Below the pieces are notes generated by a model that was not told where the DNA came from, searched no databases, and worked only from the letters and a program-made list of their open reading frames with translations. Below, one piece after another: positions 7,965 to 19,088 of a stretch of 64,000 bases of DNA. The position numbers were made by a program, and so were the translations under genes. The first letter of the stretch is position 1, and each line of letters starts with the position of its first letter. Source of the stretch: Paenibacillus monticola (lineage in GTDB: Bacteria > Bacillota > Bacilli > Paenibacillales > Paenibacillaceae); NCBI RefSeq assembly GCF_009664975.1, contig NZ_WJXB01000003.1:434001-498000 (forward strand), read 5' to 3'.

Positions 7965-9623
7965 TCATGACTTATTATAAAAGGTTAACAGACTGGCAAG
8001 TCCAAAGGGATTCCGGACCACAATATCATTGGCTCTAAACATAATGCTTCCGCCAACCTCATCGTATTTCTCATTATATTTCAGCTGGTTAATGATCTGC
8101 TGGCCGCTTTGCCATTCGGCGCTCTGATCACTCGCTCCGACTTTATAAGCCGCTTGACCGATGTATAACTCCACGTTAGTATCCGCTACCTCTTGGACCC
8201 ACCAATCCACCAGCTTGTCGTAGCGTGCCGCACTAAAGGAAAGACTCCAATAGATTTGTGGGGCGACATAGTCGATCCAACCTTCTTTAATCCATGTCCG
8301 CACATCCGCATACATATTGTCGTAAGCAGATACCCCCGCCGTTGTATCGGAGCCAGTGCTGTCTGTCTTTTTATTCCGCCATACACCAAAGGGACTGATG
8401 CCATAAGAAACGGAAGGTTTGGCTGCATGAATTTCCGTGCCCAGCTCGTGAACAAATTCATTAATATTATCGCGGCGCCAATTCTCCTTGGAGGATATCG
8501 CTTTTGAGTTGTAGGTCTGATAGGCAACGTCATCCGCAAAGGAACTGTCTGAAGGATAGAAGTAATCATCTAAATGCACACCATCAATATCATAGCCATT
8601 AACGACCTCCATCACAGTGTCGATAATGCTCTGGCGCGCCTGTGGAATCCCCGGATTTATGTACTTTTTGCCTCCTGAAGTAACTATCCAATCCGGATGT
8701 GTTTTAACAATATGATTGCTCGCGAGCGAAGCTAAAGTCGCAGCAGAGGAATCCGTAGTCGCACGGAAGGGATTGAACCAGGCATGAAATTCCAAACCGC
8801 GGGCATGTGCTGCACTTACCATATATTCCAGCGGATCATAGCCAGGATCCTTGTCCTGAGTTCCTGTCAACACTTTGGACCAAGGTACCAGTGTCGAAGG
8901 ATACAGGCTGTCCGCTGAGGGTCTTACCTGAACAAAAACGGCATTAAAGCCGACTGCCTTCAGCTTGTCCAGCAAGCTATCGAACTCCTGCTTTTGCTTA
9001 TCGGCCTTGCTTGCTGAAGAGACAGAAGGCCAATCCAAATTGAACACTGTGGAGATCCAGGCGCCCTTCATGGCTTTACCAGTCTTCGTACCTGGTACAG
9101 ACGGTATCGATGGCGCACTAGGAGTCGGAACCGTTGGCGTAACGGGCAAGGTAGGCGTCTGCGGATCTGCCGCCTGTGGCGGCTCAACATTAGAATACAA
9201 GGCTATGTGTTTGGCAGCCTGATTCCAAATGACCTGTAGTCCCAATTGCTCACTTACAAAACGAAGCGGCACCATCACCCGACCCTGCTTGATTTGCACC
9301 GAAGTCTCAAGGGCAACTGATGTCTCATTCACAAACGCAAATTGCTGGCCGCTGGTCAGCTTGAGGACTGTATCCCCTTTAGTAATCGTGACGGCCTTTG
9401 TGCTCTGATTCCAGTCTACACCGGCACTCAATCCCTTACTAATTACACTGATTGGCACCATCGTTACATTGGAAGTTGTGATATAGGGAGGCACATCACT
9501 GACCAGTGTCTCTCCATCCAGTTCGATCGTGATCTGTAGCGTTGCTGCACGTGCACCGGAAGACCACATCGGCAAGCACAACAAGATCACCAGCAAGCCT
9601 AACATCCATTTACGATAGTTCAT
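7965..9623 (-). CDS. secreted GHL10 family (DUF187) glycosyl hydrolase-like protein with copper-amine-oxidase-N domain
   Basis: A 552-residue exported protein. The Sec signal peptide ends near GARAA (about 26). Residues 35-145 carry a copper amine oxidase N-terminal-like domain, with the paired MVPISVI and MVPLRFVSEQLG motifs common in Paenibacillus envelope proteins. A Pro/Thr linker (about 150-178) leads to a GHL10 TIM-barrel domain with GAWISTVFNLDWPS, FVQVRPSADSLYPS and DIDGVHLDDYFYP. YngK is the B. subtilis relative. Activity on cell-wall or polysaccharide glycans is inferred only from the family. Monocistronic by spacing. Confidence 0.9.
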   Translation of the reverse strand: MNYRKWMLGLLVILLCLPMWSSGARAATLQITIELDGETLVSDVPPYITTSNVTMVPISVISKGLSAGVDWNQSTKAVTITKGDTVLKLTSGQQFAFVNETSVALETSVQIKQGRVMVPLRFVSEQLGLQVIWNQAAKHIALYSNVEPPQAADPQTPTLPVTPTVPTPSAPSIPSVPGTKTGKAMKGAWISTVFNLDWPSVSSASKADKQKQEFDSLLDKLKAVGFNAVFVQVRPSADSLYPSTLVPWSKVLTGTQDKDPGYDPLEYMVSAAHARGLEFHAWFNPFRATTDSSAATLASLASNHIVKTHPDWIVTSGGKKYINPGIPQARQSIIDTVMEVVNGYDIDGVHLDDYFYPSDSSFADDVAYQTYNSKAISSKENWRRDNINEFVHELGTEIHAAKPSVSYGISPFGVWRNKKTDSTGSDTTAGVSAYDNMYADVRTWIKEGWIDYVAPQIYWSLSFSAARYDKLVDWWVQEVADTNVELYIGQAAYKVGASDQSAEWQSGQQIINQLKYNEKYDEVGGSIMFRANDIVVRNPFGLASLLTFYNKS

Positions 9624-9660
9624 CTTTTCTCCTCCAGGTAGTAAGAATTGGTGTTTAAAA

Positions 9661-9735
9661 ATAAAAAACAGTTACCATCCATACAAGAAACGGCTGATGC
9701 CGACCTTATATGGACGGTAACTGTTTCTCATCAGA
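9661..9735 (-). terminator. terminator of mntR, overlapping an R1-family repeat
   Basis: About 17-bp arms with one mismatch (about 9666-9683 and 9709-9726) enclose AGAAACGGCTGATGCCG, the R1 repeat signature. On the minus strand the stem is followed by TTTTTTATTTTT, so it can terminate mntR. The same hairpin theme recurs at 21.6 and 26.2 kb. Confidence 0.75.
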
Positions 9736-9859
9736 AATACTTAAAAGTAAGCTTGAAGCTGCTTTCTTTTAAGATTCCAAAAAAAGAACGGTATCCGTTT
9801 TGACGTAAATAAAGGAAAAAGGTTGCGGTTTTAACAGAAATAGCAACTATTATACCTGT

Positions 9860-10285
9860 TTATGAATCGCTAACCAACTCAAGGTGAATATCATATAACG
9901 ACTGTAGACGTGTTTCATCTCTGCGGAAATATTCCACCAATGTTTCGATTCGTGTAATGGAATCCCAACTCAAATGATGCTCTATTCCTTCCACATCCTG
10001 ATAGATATGCTCGGGCTGAACTCCGATCAGACCCAGAAATTCCTCCAACAGCTGATGACGATCCACGAGCCGTTTCCCTACTTTTTTCCCTTTATTGGTT
10101 AGGACAAGCCCACGATATTTCTCATAGATGAGATATTCGTCCTTATCCAGTTTTTGGATCATCTTGGTCACAGAAGAGGGGTGGACTTCCAATCCCTCGG
10201 CAATATCCGAGACCCGCGCATAACCCTTCTCATCTATGAGCTTGTATATGCGCTCCAAATAATCCTCCATGCTGGGTGTTGGCAT
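9860..10285 (-). CDS. mntR: manganese-responsive regulator MntR (DtxR family)
   Basis: A Mn(II)-dependent repressor of manganese uptake. The N-terminal winged helix holds [19 protein letters not shown], followed by the dimer/metal domain. With ATG 10285 as start, all metal ligands known from B. subtilis MntR are in register: Asp8, Glu11, His77, Glu99, Glu102 and His103. Length is 141 residues. The in-frame TTG one codon upstream would shift this numbering. No Mn transporter is adjacent; the nearby ABC importer looks zinc-specific because its promoter carries Zur-type sites. Confidence 0.95.
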   Translation of the reverse strand: MPTPSMEDYLERIYKLIDEKGYARVSDIAEGLEVHPSSVTKMIQKLDKDEYLIYEKYRGLVLTNKGKKVGKRLVDRHQLLEEFLGLIGVQPEHIYQDVEGIEHHLSWDSITRIETLVEYFRRDETRLQSLYDIHLELVSDS

Positions 10286-10478
10286 CAAATTTTACCTCTT
10301 TTCTATAATGAGCATGGCGCCTTAGCCAAACCTTGCTCTAACAATGATACATGTTTCTGCCGCCCCTTGGCAAGTCCCGGGGAGCAAACCCCTCATCTCC
10401 TGTATAGGATTACCAAGGTTTCATGCGGCTAAGTAATGGCACAATATCATTATCCTCATTCCTAAGGAGTGTGATCTC

Positions 10479-11555
10479 ATGTCTGTTGTAACGCCCGTAC
10501 AGCCTACCCTCAAGAAACCAAGAAAGGCAACGGGTCTTTTCATTCCCGAGCTTGTGTTCTTCGAACCCGACGCCCTGAATTACCCTAAAGGCGAACGAAT
10601 TATGGAGTGGGTGAAAGCTCAAAACATTCCCTATCGAATGACAACGTCACATAACCGCATCACCAATTTACCAGGCGAAACGGAATCGGAGCAATACAAG
10701 ATTGCCAAAAGAACGCTAGTTGTCGGCCTGCGCAAGACATTAACTTTTGACCAATCCAAGCCATCCGCCGATTACGCGATCCCTATCGCCACCGGCTGCA
10801 TGGGCCATTGCCATTATTGCTATCTGCAGACCACCTTGGGCGCAAAGCCTTACATCCGTGTATATGTGAACACAGGAGACGTAATCGACGCAGCTAAGCG
10901 CTATATCGAAGAACGGGCACCGGAAATCACGACTTTTGAAGCAGCTTGTACTTCTGACCCACTCGGACTGGAGCATATCACTGGATCACTGGAGGAGCTA
11001 ATCAACTTTATGGCTGAAGAACCGCTGGGCCGGCTTCGCTTCGTGACCAAATACCAGCATGTTGAGCCTCTGCTTACTTTACAACACAAGGGTCATACTA
11101 GAATACGCTTCAGCATAAACGCCGATTATGTCATTCGAAATTTCGAGCCCGCCACCTCCCGGTTCGAGGAACGAATTGAGGCTGCAGGGAAGGTCGCTCG
11201 CGCTGGCTATCCACTTGGCTTCATCATTGCCCCCATCATCTGGTATGACGGCTGGGAGGAAGGCTACGGAGAGCTGCTAGCTCAATTAGCACGAACACTG
11301 CCGCCAGAGATAGGTAAAGGCCTGACTTTCGAGCTTATCCAGCATCGCTTCACCAAAACGGCCAAAACTCTGATCGAGAAGCGCTACCCTAAATCCAAGC
11401 TGGAGATGGATATTGAGAAGCGCAAAAAGAAATGGGGCCGCTGGGGGCAAAATAAATATGTATATCCAGACGAACAGCAAACCGCCCTGCGCGAGTATAT
11501 TACAGAGCGGATTTTCGAACATTTCCCAGAAGCAGGAATTGACTATTTTACCTAA
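10479..11555 (+). CDS. splB: spore photoproduct lyase
   Basis: A radical-SAM enzyme that directly reverses 5-thyminyl-5,6-dihydrothymine lesions in germinating spores. The radical SAM cluster motif is CMGHCHYC. The tyrosines used in hydrogen transfer follow in HYCYLQTT, and the hydrogen-donating cysteine lies in ACTSDPLG (about residue 149). The 358-residue length is slightly above the Bacillus enzyme. Start ATG 10479 has AAGGAG 8-9 nt upstream. It is strong evidence for an endospore former. Convergent with ccdA, separated by only 18 nt. Confidence 0.96.
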   Translation: MSVVTPVQPTLKKPRKATGLFIPELVFFEPDALNYPKGERIMEWVKAQNIPYRMTTSHNRITNLPGETESEQYKIAKRTLVVGLRKTLTFDQSKPSADYAIPIATGCMGHCHYCYLQTTLGAKPYIRVYVNTGDVIDAAKRYIEERAPEITTFEAACTSDPLGLEHITGSLEELINFMAEEPLGRLRFVTKYQHVEPLLTLQHKGHTRIRFSINADYVIRNFEPATSRFEERIEAAGKVARAGYPLGFIIAPIIWYDGWEEGYGELLAQLARTLPPEIGKGLTFELIQHRFTKTAKTLIEKRYPKSKLEMDIEKRKKKWGRWGQNKYVYPDEQQTALREYITERIFEHFPEAGIDYFT

Positions 11556-11573
11556 AAGCAGTTCTACTGTCAA

Positions 11574-12287
11574 TCAGAATTTCAGCCATTCCGGGGTAAT
11601 GCCCTGCAACCAGACTGTAATCCGGAACATTTGATCCGTAAATAACAGGAATCCCATCAATATCATAAGCCCACCGCCGAGCTTCATCAGCAGGTTGGAG
11701 TATTTAAGGATACGTCGTGCCCCACCAAGGAAGAAGGCCAAGACAAAAAAAGGCAGTGCAAACCCAACGCTGTAAGCCGTAATCAGAGCAAACCATGTCC
11801 CTGGTTCACTTGCCGAAAGGGCGATAATTGCTGTCAGAATCGGTCCAATACAGGGTGACCAGCCAGCCGAGAAGCCAATCCCAAATATAAAAGATCCAAC
11901 ATAGCCTGCAGGCTTCCATTTTAAATCTAGCTTACGTTCACGCAGCAGGAAATGTGGCTGAAATACGCCCAACAGAAACAGTCCCATTGCGATAATAAGA
12001 ATAGCTGATAGCTGGCGGATCAATTCACGTTGCCCATTAAAAAATTGCCCAAAGAGCCCGGCCCCGAATCCGAGCGTATAAAAGACTACGGAGAATCCCA
12101 ATATAAATGCCAACGTATGTGTAAGGGTCTTAAAGCGGACCTCTTTTGTATTGCTGCCTGACTTTAATTGCTGCACGGATAGACCGGTGATATAAGACAG
12201 ATAAGAGGGATAAAGCGGCAGACAGCAGGGAGAAATAAATGACGCCAACCCGGCAGCAAACGCTATTCCAACATTAATGTTAGACAA
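11574..12287 (-). CDS. ccdA: cytochrome c biogenesis protein CcdA (thiol-disulfide transporter)
   Basis: A 237-residue polytopic membrane protein that passes reducing equivalents from the cytosol across the membrane for cytochrome c maturation or spore functions. Six hydrophobic helices are apparent. The redox cysteines are visible in FISPCCLPLYPSYL (about 20-33) and GWSPCIGPILT (about 130). TTG 12287 has AAGGAGAG with an 8-nt spacer. It follows the zinc permease gene in the same direction, with a short gap. Confidence 0.92.
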   Translation of the reverse strand: MSNINVGIAFAAGLASFISPCCLPLYPSYLSYITGLSVQQLKSGSNTKEVRFKTLTHTLAFILGFSVVFYTLGFGAGLFGQFFNGQRELIRQLSAILIIAMGLFLLGVFQPHFLLRERKLDLKWKPAGYVGSFIFGIGFSAGWSPCIGPILTAIIALSASEPGTWFALITAYSVGFALPFFVLAFFLGGARRILKYSNLLMKLGGGLMILMGFLLFTDQMFRITVWLQGITPEWLKF

Positions 12288-12341
12288 AGTGGCAGCTCTC
12301 CTTCTTAGGGTTCAAGTCACTTCGTTCAAGTCTACATCCTT

Positions 12342-13145
12342 TTAGGCGGGCAATCCTTTTTTACCGACCAAGGTCAATATCAGAAGGGCAATCAGCAGCA
12401 GGACGATCGTCGCCCCTGGAGCCAAATTCCAGATTCCAGCCACAACGAGGCCACCTACAACAGCAATTTCTGCTATGATCACAGACAAAACTACGGTTGA
12501 TTTAAAGCTGCGGGCCAACAAAAGGCTGATGGCTACCGGAACGGTAAGCAGGGCTGACACGAGCAAAGAACCTACTATCTTGATTGCGGTGCTGATAACC
12601 AGTGCTGTCAGAACCGTAATCAGCATATTGAGCACCTTTACAGGCAACCCACTGACACTGGCAGCATCCTCCTCAAAGCTAAGCAGAAAAAATTCCTTAA
12701 AAAATAACGTCACTACTACAACCACAGTTATAGTTACGATTCCCACTACGATGAGGTCGGTATTGTCGAGTGTATAAATACTACCGAACAGATAGCTCAT
12801 GACATCTGCATTATACCCCTTCCCCAAGGTAAAAAAGAGGGAGGCCAACGCTACTCCACCCGACATGATGATCGCGATCGATAGCTCGGCGTAGCTTTTG
12901 TAAGCCTTGCGAAGCTTCTCAATCCCAAAGGATGCCGCTACCGCAAATATCAGACCCGCTCCAAGTGGATAAAAGCCAGTCAAAAAACCAAGCGCCACAC
13001 CGGCTATTGTTACATGCGCCAGCGTATCCCCAATCATGGACAGCCGTCTAAGCACGAGAAAAACGCCTATAAGCGGCGCCGTAATACCAATCAACAGTCC
13101 GCCGGCAAGCGCCCGCTGAAAAAAATCACTAAATAGGATTTCCAA
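12342..13145 (-). CDS. znuB: metal ABC transporter permease (ZnuB/AdcB type)
   Basis: The membrane subunit of a metal-cation ABC importer, ABC-3 family. It has 267 residues with about eight hydrophobic helices and the family signatures LRRLSMIGDTLAHVTIAG and LVVAGIWNLAPGATIVL. TTG 13145 follows AGGAG with a 7-nt spacer. It belongs with znuC and znuA upstream but is separated from znuC by 710 bp of repeat-rich sequence, which may uncouple its expression. Zinc specificity is inferred from the Zur-like boxes before znuA. Confidence 0.9.
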   Translation of the reverse strand: MEILFSDFFQRALAGGLLIGITAPLIGVFLVLRRLSMIGDTLAHVTIAGVALGFLTGFYPLGAGLIFAVAASFGIEKLRKAYKSYAELSIAIIMSGGVALASLFFTLGKGYNADVMSYLFGSIYTLDNTDLIVVGIVTITVVVVVTLFFKEFFLLSFEEDAASVSGLPVKVLNMLITVLTALVISTAIKIVGSLLVSALLTVPVAISLLLARSFKSTVVLSVIIAEIAVVGGLVVAGIWNLAPGATIVLLLIALLILTLVGKKGLPA

Positions 13146-13855
13146 ATTAATTCTCCTTCGATTACTAACTGCTTTCGAACCTTTTACGAACCTTTTTCGA
13201 TCCCTCCCAAACCCTCCCTTCCAAGGGAGGGCTCCAAGGGTTGCACCCTCTGGACTCCCGCTAAGTGCAACTAGCGTGGGAGGGCAGGATTCTGGTGTTA
13301 AGTAACTATGGAGGGGGATCGCTTTCGTCCCTGACGGGACACGCTTAACGTTGGGCTGTGTCTAGCTCGTGAAGGGCTAAGATCAAGGACTAAGATCAAG
13401 ATCTAAGGCTAAAGACCAAGACTAAAGACCAAGACTAAAGACCAAGACTAAAGACCAAGACTAAAGACCAAGACTAAAGACCAAGACTAAAGACCAAGAC
13501 TAAAGACCAAGATCAAAAGACAGGGCCATCCTATGTTGTACTATGGATGACCCATACAGATCAAAAGATGGGCTGCGCCCGGCAAACTATCATGACTAAC
13601 TACGAGTGACAGTGGCAGATAATCATTTCAGATGTTTAGCAGCAAAAAATACCGTTAATTCGCTCCAAAAAGATAACTTTCTTAATATAGAAGCATATTG
13701 TGCCGCTAATTTAGCTATTTCTACTGTCTAGAGCTATAATCTACGGAATTAACGACAATAAATCATGTTAAATATCCCTAACGGTGATAATTGCTCGAAT
13801 TAGAGGCAGTAATCTCATCTAATTATTCTCGATTGCATTCCATCAAACGCAGCGC
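13146..13855. other. 710-bp repeat-rich insertion between znuC and znuB
   Basis: There is no credible coding sequence. From left to right there is a GC-rich stretch with CCCTCCCTT/AAGGGAGGG inverted repeats (about 13200-13300), a 13-bp tandem array (13408-13511), and AT-rich sequence (13620-13855). The composition shifts abruptly from one block to the next, suggesting accumulated repeats rather than one element. In related bacteria znuC and znuB are normally contiguous. Confidence 0.8.
13408..13511. repeat. 13-bp tandem repeat array
   Basis: Seven perfect head-to-tail copies of ACTAAAGACCAAG (13421-13511), preceded by one copy with a single change (13408-13420) and by decayed variants (about 13381-13407). 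The period is not a multiple of three and all frames lack a gene context, so it is a minisatellite, not coding and not CRISPR. Confidence 0.95.
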
Positions 13856-14605
13856 TTAAGTAAACGTATGCTGCAAGTTATCTACTACACAATCCTGCAC
13901 CTCATGAGAGTGACGGGAATAGAAATTTATTTTGCCGTTGCTTTGTACTGGTTCATGACCCAAATAATTTTTGATCATATCGATATCATGTGAGACCATC
14001 AGGAAGGTCATATGATGATGAGCATGCATATGCATAATCAGCTCGAAGAATCCGGCTTGGGTCTCTGCATCAATGCCTACTGTAGGTTCGTCCAGAATCA
14101 GCAGATCAGGATGGTTGATCAGGGCGCGCGCCAGGAATACACGCTGCTGCTGACCACCGGACAGCTGGCCTACTCTTTTGTCGGCGATATCCTGTATCTT
14201 CATTACTTCAAGCGCATCCAAGCATTGGCGTTGCTGGGTCCGCGTAACTCTGCGAATCAGATTCTTGTTGTTGTACAAGCCGGATAACACGACTTCGCGC
14301 ACCGTTGCCGGAAATAACGGATTAAAAGCATTCTTCTGCGGAACATAACCGATCCGTTCCCAATCCTTGAATTTACGCACCGGGTGACCGAATAATTTGA
14401 TCTCCCCGCTAGTCGCTGGCAGCAAACCAACGATCATCTTCAACAGTGTCGTCTTGCCAGCACCATTTGAACCGATAATGCCTAGAAAATCCCGTTCTTT
14501 CACAGTATAGTTCAGATCGGAAATTACCTTTTGCTCCCCATAGGAAAAGGACAGATCCTCTATTTCAATTATATGCTGATGGCAGTCCAAGGATAACGAT
14601 TCCAT
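13856..14605 (-). CDS. znuC: metal ABC transporter ATP-binding protein (ZnuC/AdcC type)
   Basis: The cytosolic ATPase of the metal importer, 249 residues. Walker A is GSNGAGKTTLLK (about 43-54), the ABC signature LSGGQQQRVFLARAL (about 143), and Walker B LLILDEPTVGID followed by the switch histidine in MVSHD. It starts 34 nt after znuA and should share its transcript. The C-terminus is histidine-containing (HSHEVQD), as often in metal ABC ATPases. Confidence 0.93.
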   Translation of the reverse strand: MESLSLDCHQHIIEIEDLSFSYGEQKVISDLNYTVKERDFLGIIGSNGAGKTTLLKMIVGLLPATSGEIKLFGHPVRKFKDWERIGYVPQKNAFNPLFPATVREVVLSGLYNNKNLIRRVTRTQQRQCLDALEVMKIQDIADKRVGQLSGGQQQRVFLARALINHPDLLILDEPTVGIDAETQAGFFELIMHMHAHHHMTFLMVSHDIDMIKNYLGHEPVQSNGKINFYSRHSHEVQDCVVDNLQHTFT

Positions 14606-14639
14606 GATTAACTACCGCCTTTCACTATTACTTTCCTTT

Positions 14640-15572
14640 TTATTGTAAAGCCAGAATCAGATTTTGCAAATTTTTCTCCATCAGCGTGAAGTAATTGTCA
14701 CCATTTTTTTCCTGTTTCTGGGTAAGTCCCTCTACGGGATTGAGCACCATTGTAGATACGCCCGCTTCAGCCGCCAGCGTCTTAGCCATCTTATCCGAGA
14801 CAAGCTCTTCGAAAAAGATATATTTGATGCCTTCCTTCTTGACCAGATCCGTCAGCGCAACCATGTCCTGTCCGCGTGGCTCTGCGTCAGGTGATAATCC
14901 CATTATGGCATGCTGAGTCAAGCCATAGTCACGGGCAAGGTAAGCAAAGGCCTGATGGGAAACGACAATTTCATGATTAGGCTGCTTCGCAAGCTCTGTC
15001 TGAAATTTGCTGTCAAGTGCCTGCAATTTCTCAGCAAGCTGATTGTAGCGCTCTTCGTATCCTGCCTTATGTTCGGGATCAACGCTCTGCAGACTGTCTT
15101 TTATATTCGCGGCCATAATCAGCGCCGACTTCGGGCTAACCCAAGTATGAGGATCGGTATGCAGGGTGTCATTATTATCCGTTGCCTCATCGGTCATAAT
15201 ATATTCAACCCCATGACTCACTTCAACCGTCTGAACCTTGCTGCCACTCTCAAGCCCCTTCAAAAAATTAGGAACCCAACCCTCCAGCCCTGCACCGTTA
15301 TAAAGGAATAGCTGCGCTTTGGAGGTGTTAATAATGTCCTGACTACGCGGAGTCCAATCATGTGGCTCCACACCAACCGGAAGCAGATTGATCACATGAA
15401 TATCTGCGCCGCCGATCTCCTGAGTGAATTCATATATAGGATAAAAAGTGGTCACTACGTTCACTTTGCCCTCAACAATACTGCCACCGCTCTTTGCACC
15501 GCATCCAGCAAGCACTACGACCAGCATCAAGGCAAGCATTAGCAGACCCTTGCGTGAAAATTTCAAAACCAT
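14640..15572 (-). CDS. znuA: zinc-type metal ABC transporter substrate-binding lipoprotein
   Basis: Captures metal outside the membrane and delivers it to ZnuB. The signal peptide with lipobox LAGC is at about residues 20-23. The family A-1 metal ligands appear in GVEPHDWTP, the DPHTWVSP motif, VVSHQAFAYLARDYG and the glutamate/aspartate near the C-terminus. The acidic/His loop NNDTLHTDPH is short, less than in typical ZnuA proteins, so sequence alone would allow Mn as well. Two Zur-like boxes in the promoter favour zinc. The ATG at 15572 has AAGGAG about 12 nt upstream. Confidence 0.9.
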   Translation of the reverse strand: MVLKFSRKGLLMLALMLVVVLAGCGAKSGGSIVEGKVNVVTTFYPIYEFTQEIGGADIHVINLLPVGVEPHDWTPRSQDIINTSKAQLFLYNGAGLEGWVPNFLKGLESGSKVQTVEVSHGVEYIMTDEATDNNDTLHTDPHTWVSPKSALIMAANIKDSLQSVDPEHKAGYEERYNQLAEKLQALDSKFQTELAKQPNHEIVVSHQAFAYLARDYGLTQHAIMGLSPDAEPRGQDMVALTDLVKKEGIKYIFFEELVSDKMAKTLAAEAGVSTMVLNPVEGLTQKQEKNGDNYFTLMEKNLQNLILALQ

Positions 15573-15593
15573 AATAACTATCGACTCCTTAAA

Positions 15594-15643
15594 TCGTAAA
15601 TTTTACTAGTGAAATTATAATAGTAATCGTTACGATAAGTCAA
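15594..15643 (-). promoter_or_regulatory. znuA promoter with two Zur-like operators
   Basis: On the minus strand, -35 TTGACT (15638-15643) and -10 TATAAT (15614-15619) are 18 bp apart. Box 1 (15621-15635, plus strand TAGTAATCGTTACGA) lies inside the spacer and matches TCGTAAT-N-ATTACGA at 12 of 14 positions. Box 2 (15594-15608, TCGTAAATTTTACTA) overlaps the inferred start point. Repressor on either box would block initiation. Zur itself is encoded at 18.4-18.9 kb. Confidence 0.8.
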
Positions 15644-15672
15644 CCCGAAGGAGAAATCACGCTATATCTTTG

Positions 15673-15720
15673 AAAAAAGGAACGCCGACCGGCCGCTTCT
15701 CCGGCTTATCAGGCATTCCC
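15673..15720 (-). terminator. rho-independent terminator of metG
   Basis: On the minus strand a GC-rich stem begins GGAATGCC and ends GGCGTTCC, with an inner GCCGG/GGC pairing, followed by TTTTTT. It separates metG from the znuA promoter. Confidence 0.85.
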
Positions 15721-15760
15721 CTTCTCAAACAACTATTCTTCAACGCTAATATATTTAGCT

Positions 15761-17809
<2,049 letters not shown>

Positions 17810-17834
17810 TCATCCCTTCTTCTCTGAAAAAGAC

Positions 17835-18127
17835 AAAAAACTCCCGCCCCCTATAATGGGGCGAGAGTTGAACTCACGCGATACCACCCAAATTTCCTGT
17901 CTCTTCACAGAGCACAGGCTTCGCCAGTTCCCGCTTAGGAGAACTGTCCATTAACGCTGGATCACGCCGTCCTCTTACGTAAACCGTACTTAGCGGGTTG
18001 ACGCTCGAAGACAGTTCCTCCCGGACCATATTCAATCCAACTTTCCATACCGGCTTGCAGCAATTTCCCGGCTCTCTGCAATGGACGTTCCGATCTACTC
18101 ATCCGTTCCTCGGAATTCATACTATTA
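17835..18127 (-). ncRNA. T-box leader (tRNA-Met sensing) of metG
   Basis: The T-box sequence AATTTGGGTGGTATCGCG is at 17877-17894. Upstream are the stem I landmarks: a GGATGAGTAG K-turn-like motif, an AGAGAGCCGGG region, and a specifier loop reading GAATATGGTCC with the codon ATG at 18029-18027. A terminator (about 17835-17871) with a GC-rich stem and a T run completes the switch. Uncharged tRNA-Met should pair with both elements and favour the antiterminator. Confidence 0.92.
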
Positions 18128-18132
18128 TTGAA

Positions 18133-18162
18133 AATATAACCAAAGAGAGGCCTCCGTGTCAA
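18133..18162 (-). promoter_or_regulatory. metG promoter
   Basis: -35 TTGACA (18157-18162) and -10 TATATT (18133-18138) with an 18-bp spacer lie just before the T-box leader. The -35 overlaps the last codons of yidD. Confidence 0.8.
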
Positions 18163-18422
18163 GTTGTACGAATATTACTCTCCTTGGGAGTCTTCTCTTT
18201 CAGTGGCGGTACTGGATCAAGCCCTCCAGGATGGAATGGATGACATCTCGATATCCGCTTTGCAGCAAGCCACGAGCCCTTAAGTGGACCATGGACCTCA
18301 ATCGCCTCCAGCGCATAAGCGGAGCAGGTTGGATAGAAACGGCAGGTCGCCGGCTTAATTGGCGAAATAAACTTGCGATATACACGGATTGGAGCCTGAA
18401 TCGTTCTGCGTCCGATTGTCAT
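18159..18422 (-). CDS. yidD: membrane protein insertion efficiency factor YidD
   Basis: An 87-residue protein that assists YidC/SpoIIIJ-mediated insertion at the inner membrane face. The family core [20 protein letters not shown] and [14 protein letters not shown] is intact, including the three conserved cysteines ([16 protein letters not shown]). It begins 2 nt after the zur stop codon, so the two are cotranscribed, an unusual partner for yidD. Its 3' end overlaps the metG -35. Confidence 0.95.
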   Translation of the reverse strand: MTIGRRTIQAPIRVYRKFISPIKPATCRFYPTCSAYALEAIEVHGPLKGSWLAAKRISRCHPFHPGGLDPVPPLKEKTPKESNIRTT

Positions 18423-18424
18423 TC

Positions 18425-18886
18425 TTATTGACCCTCTTTGCTATGTGCCACAGCGACAGTCTCTTCATCCCGGTTCTCTTCACAATCCTTGCAATAACCG
18501 AACACCTCAAATTTATGCTTTACTACCCGGAACTGGTCAGGAGCATCCGTTAAATTCATCGGGCAGAAATTAATCGGGTAGGTCTTCTGGCATTGAAGAC
18601 AGATCATATGGTGATGGTGATGGTCCTGATTGCAGCTCCCTTTGAATTTCACTCCATCTTCAAAGACCACTTGCTCCAGCACACCCAGCTCTTCCATTAC
18701 ACGCAGGTTGCGGTACACCGTATCAAAGCTAAGCCCGCTGTATTTACGGCCCATATGCTCATAAACATCCTTCGCTGACAAATATCCCTCATTCTCGCCG
18801 AATAAGTTGGCAAGCGTTTTGCGCTGATCGGTGATTCGCAGTCCCTGCCCCGACATGGTTTCCAATATTTGTTCTGTCGACAGCAT
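18425..18886 (-). CDS. zur: zinc uptake regulator Zur (Fur family)
   Basis: A zinc-dependent repressor of zinc import. The 153-residue protein has the DNA-binding helix segment [11 protein letters not shown], which matches B. subtilis Zur better than Fur or PerR. The regulatory motif [11 protein letters not shown] follows, then a structural zinc site formed by two CxxC pairs (CLQC and CKDC) and an extra FCPM cysteine. ATG 18886 has GGGAGA 7 nt upstream; an in-frame ATG five codons earlier lacks a good site. Likely target: znuA, whose promoter has two Zur-like boxes. Confidence 0.92.
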   Translation of the reverse strand: MLSTEQILETMSGQGLRITDQRKTLANLFGENEGYLSAKDVYEHMGRKYSGLSFDTVYRNLRVMEELGVLEQVVFEDGVKFKGSCNQDHHHHHMICLQCQKTYPINFCPMNLTDAPDQFRVVKHKFEVFGYCKDCEENRDEETVAVAHSKEGQ

Positions 18887-19000
18887 ACGCTCATCTCCCA
18901 TAACATAAGTTCATTTGTATAACACTCTCTTTATAATGCCCCAAAACAAAAGCCCCGTCAATGAAGCGCAGCACCTTTACAACGTATTGAACATTATAAA

Positions 19001-19040
19001 ACCCTGACAGGCATTCCATTACGGAACACTTGTCAGGGCT
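19001..19040. terminator. hairpin terminator between zur and the PKD protein gene
   Basis: An ACCCTGACAGG/CTTGTCAGGGCT stem with an inner ATTCC/GGAAC pairing lies in an AT-rich gap. The T run is weak, so it may be a terminator or only a structured 5' region upstream of nothing else on this strand. Confidence 0.5.
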
Positions 19041-19088
19041 CTTATGATAAGCTCGAGAATTATTATTTTCACTTAAGCCTGAAGTAAC

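Noticed and set aside
13408..13511. Possible CRISPR array
   Set aside because: The unit is 13 bp with no unique spacers; it is a head-to-tail minisatellite and no cas gene is near.
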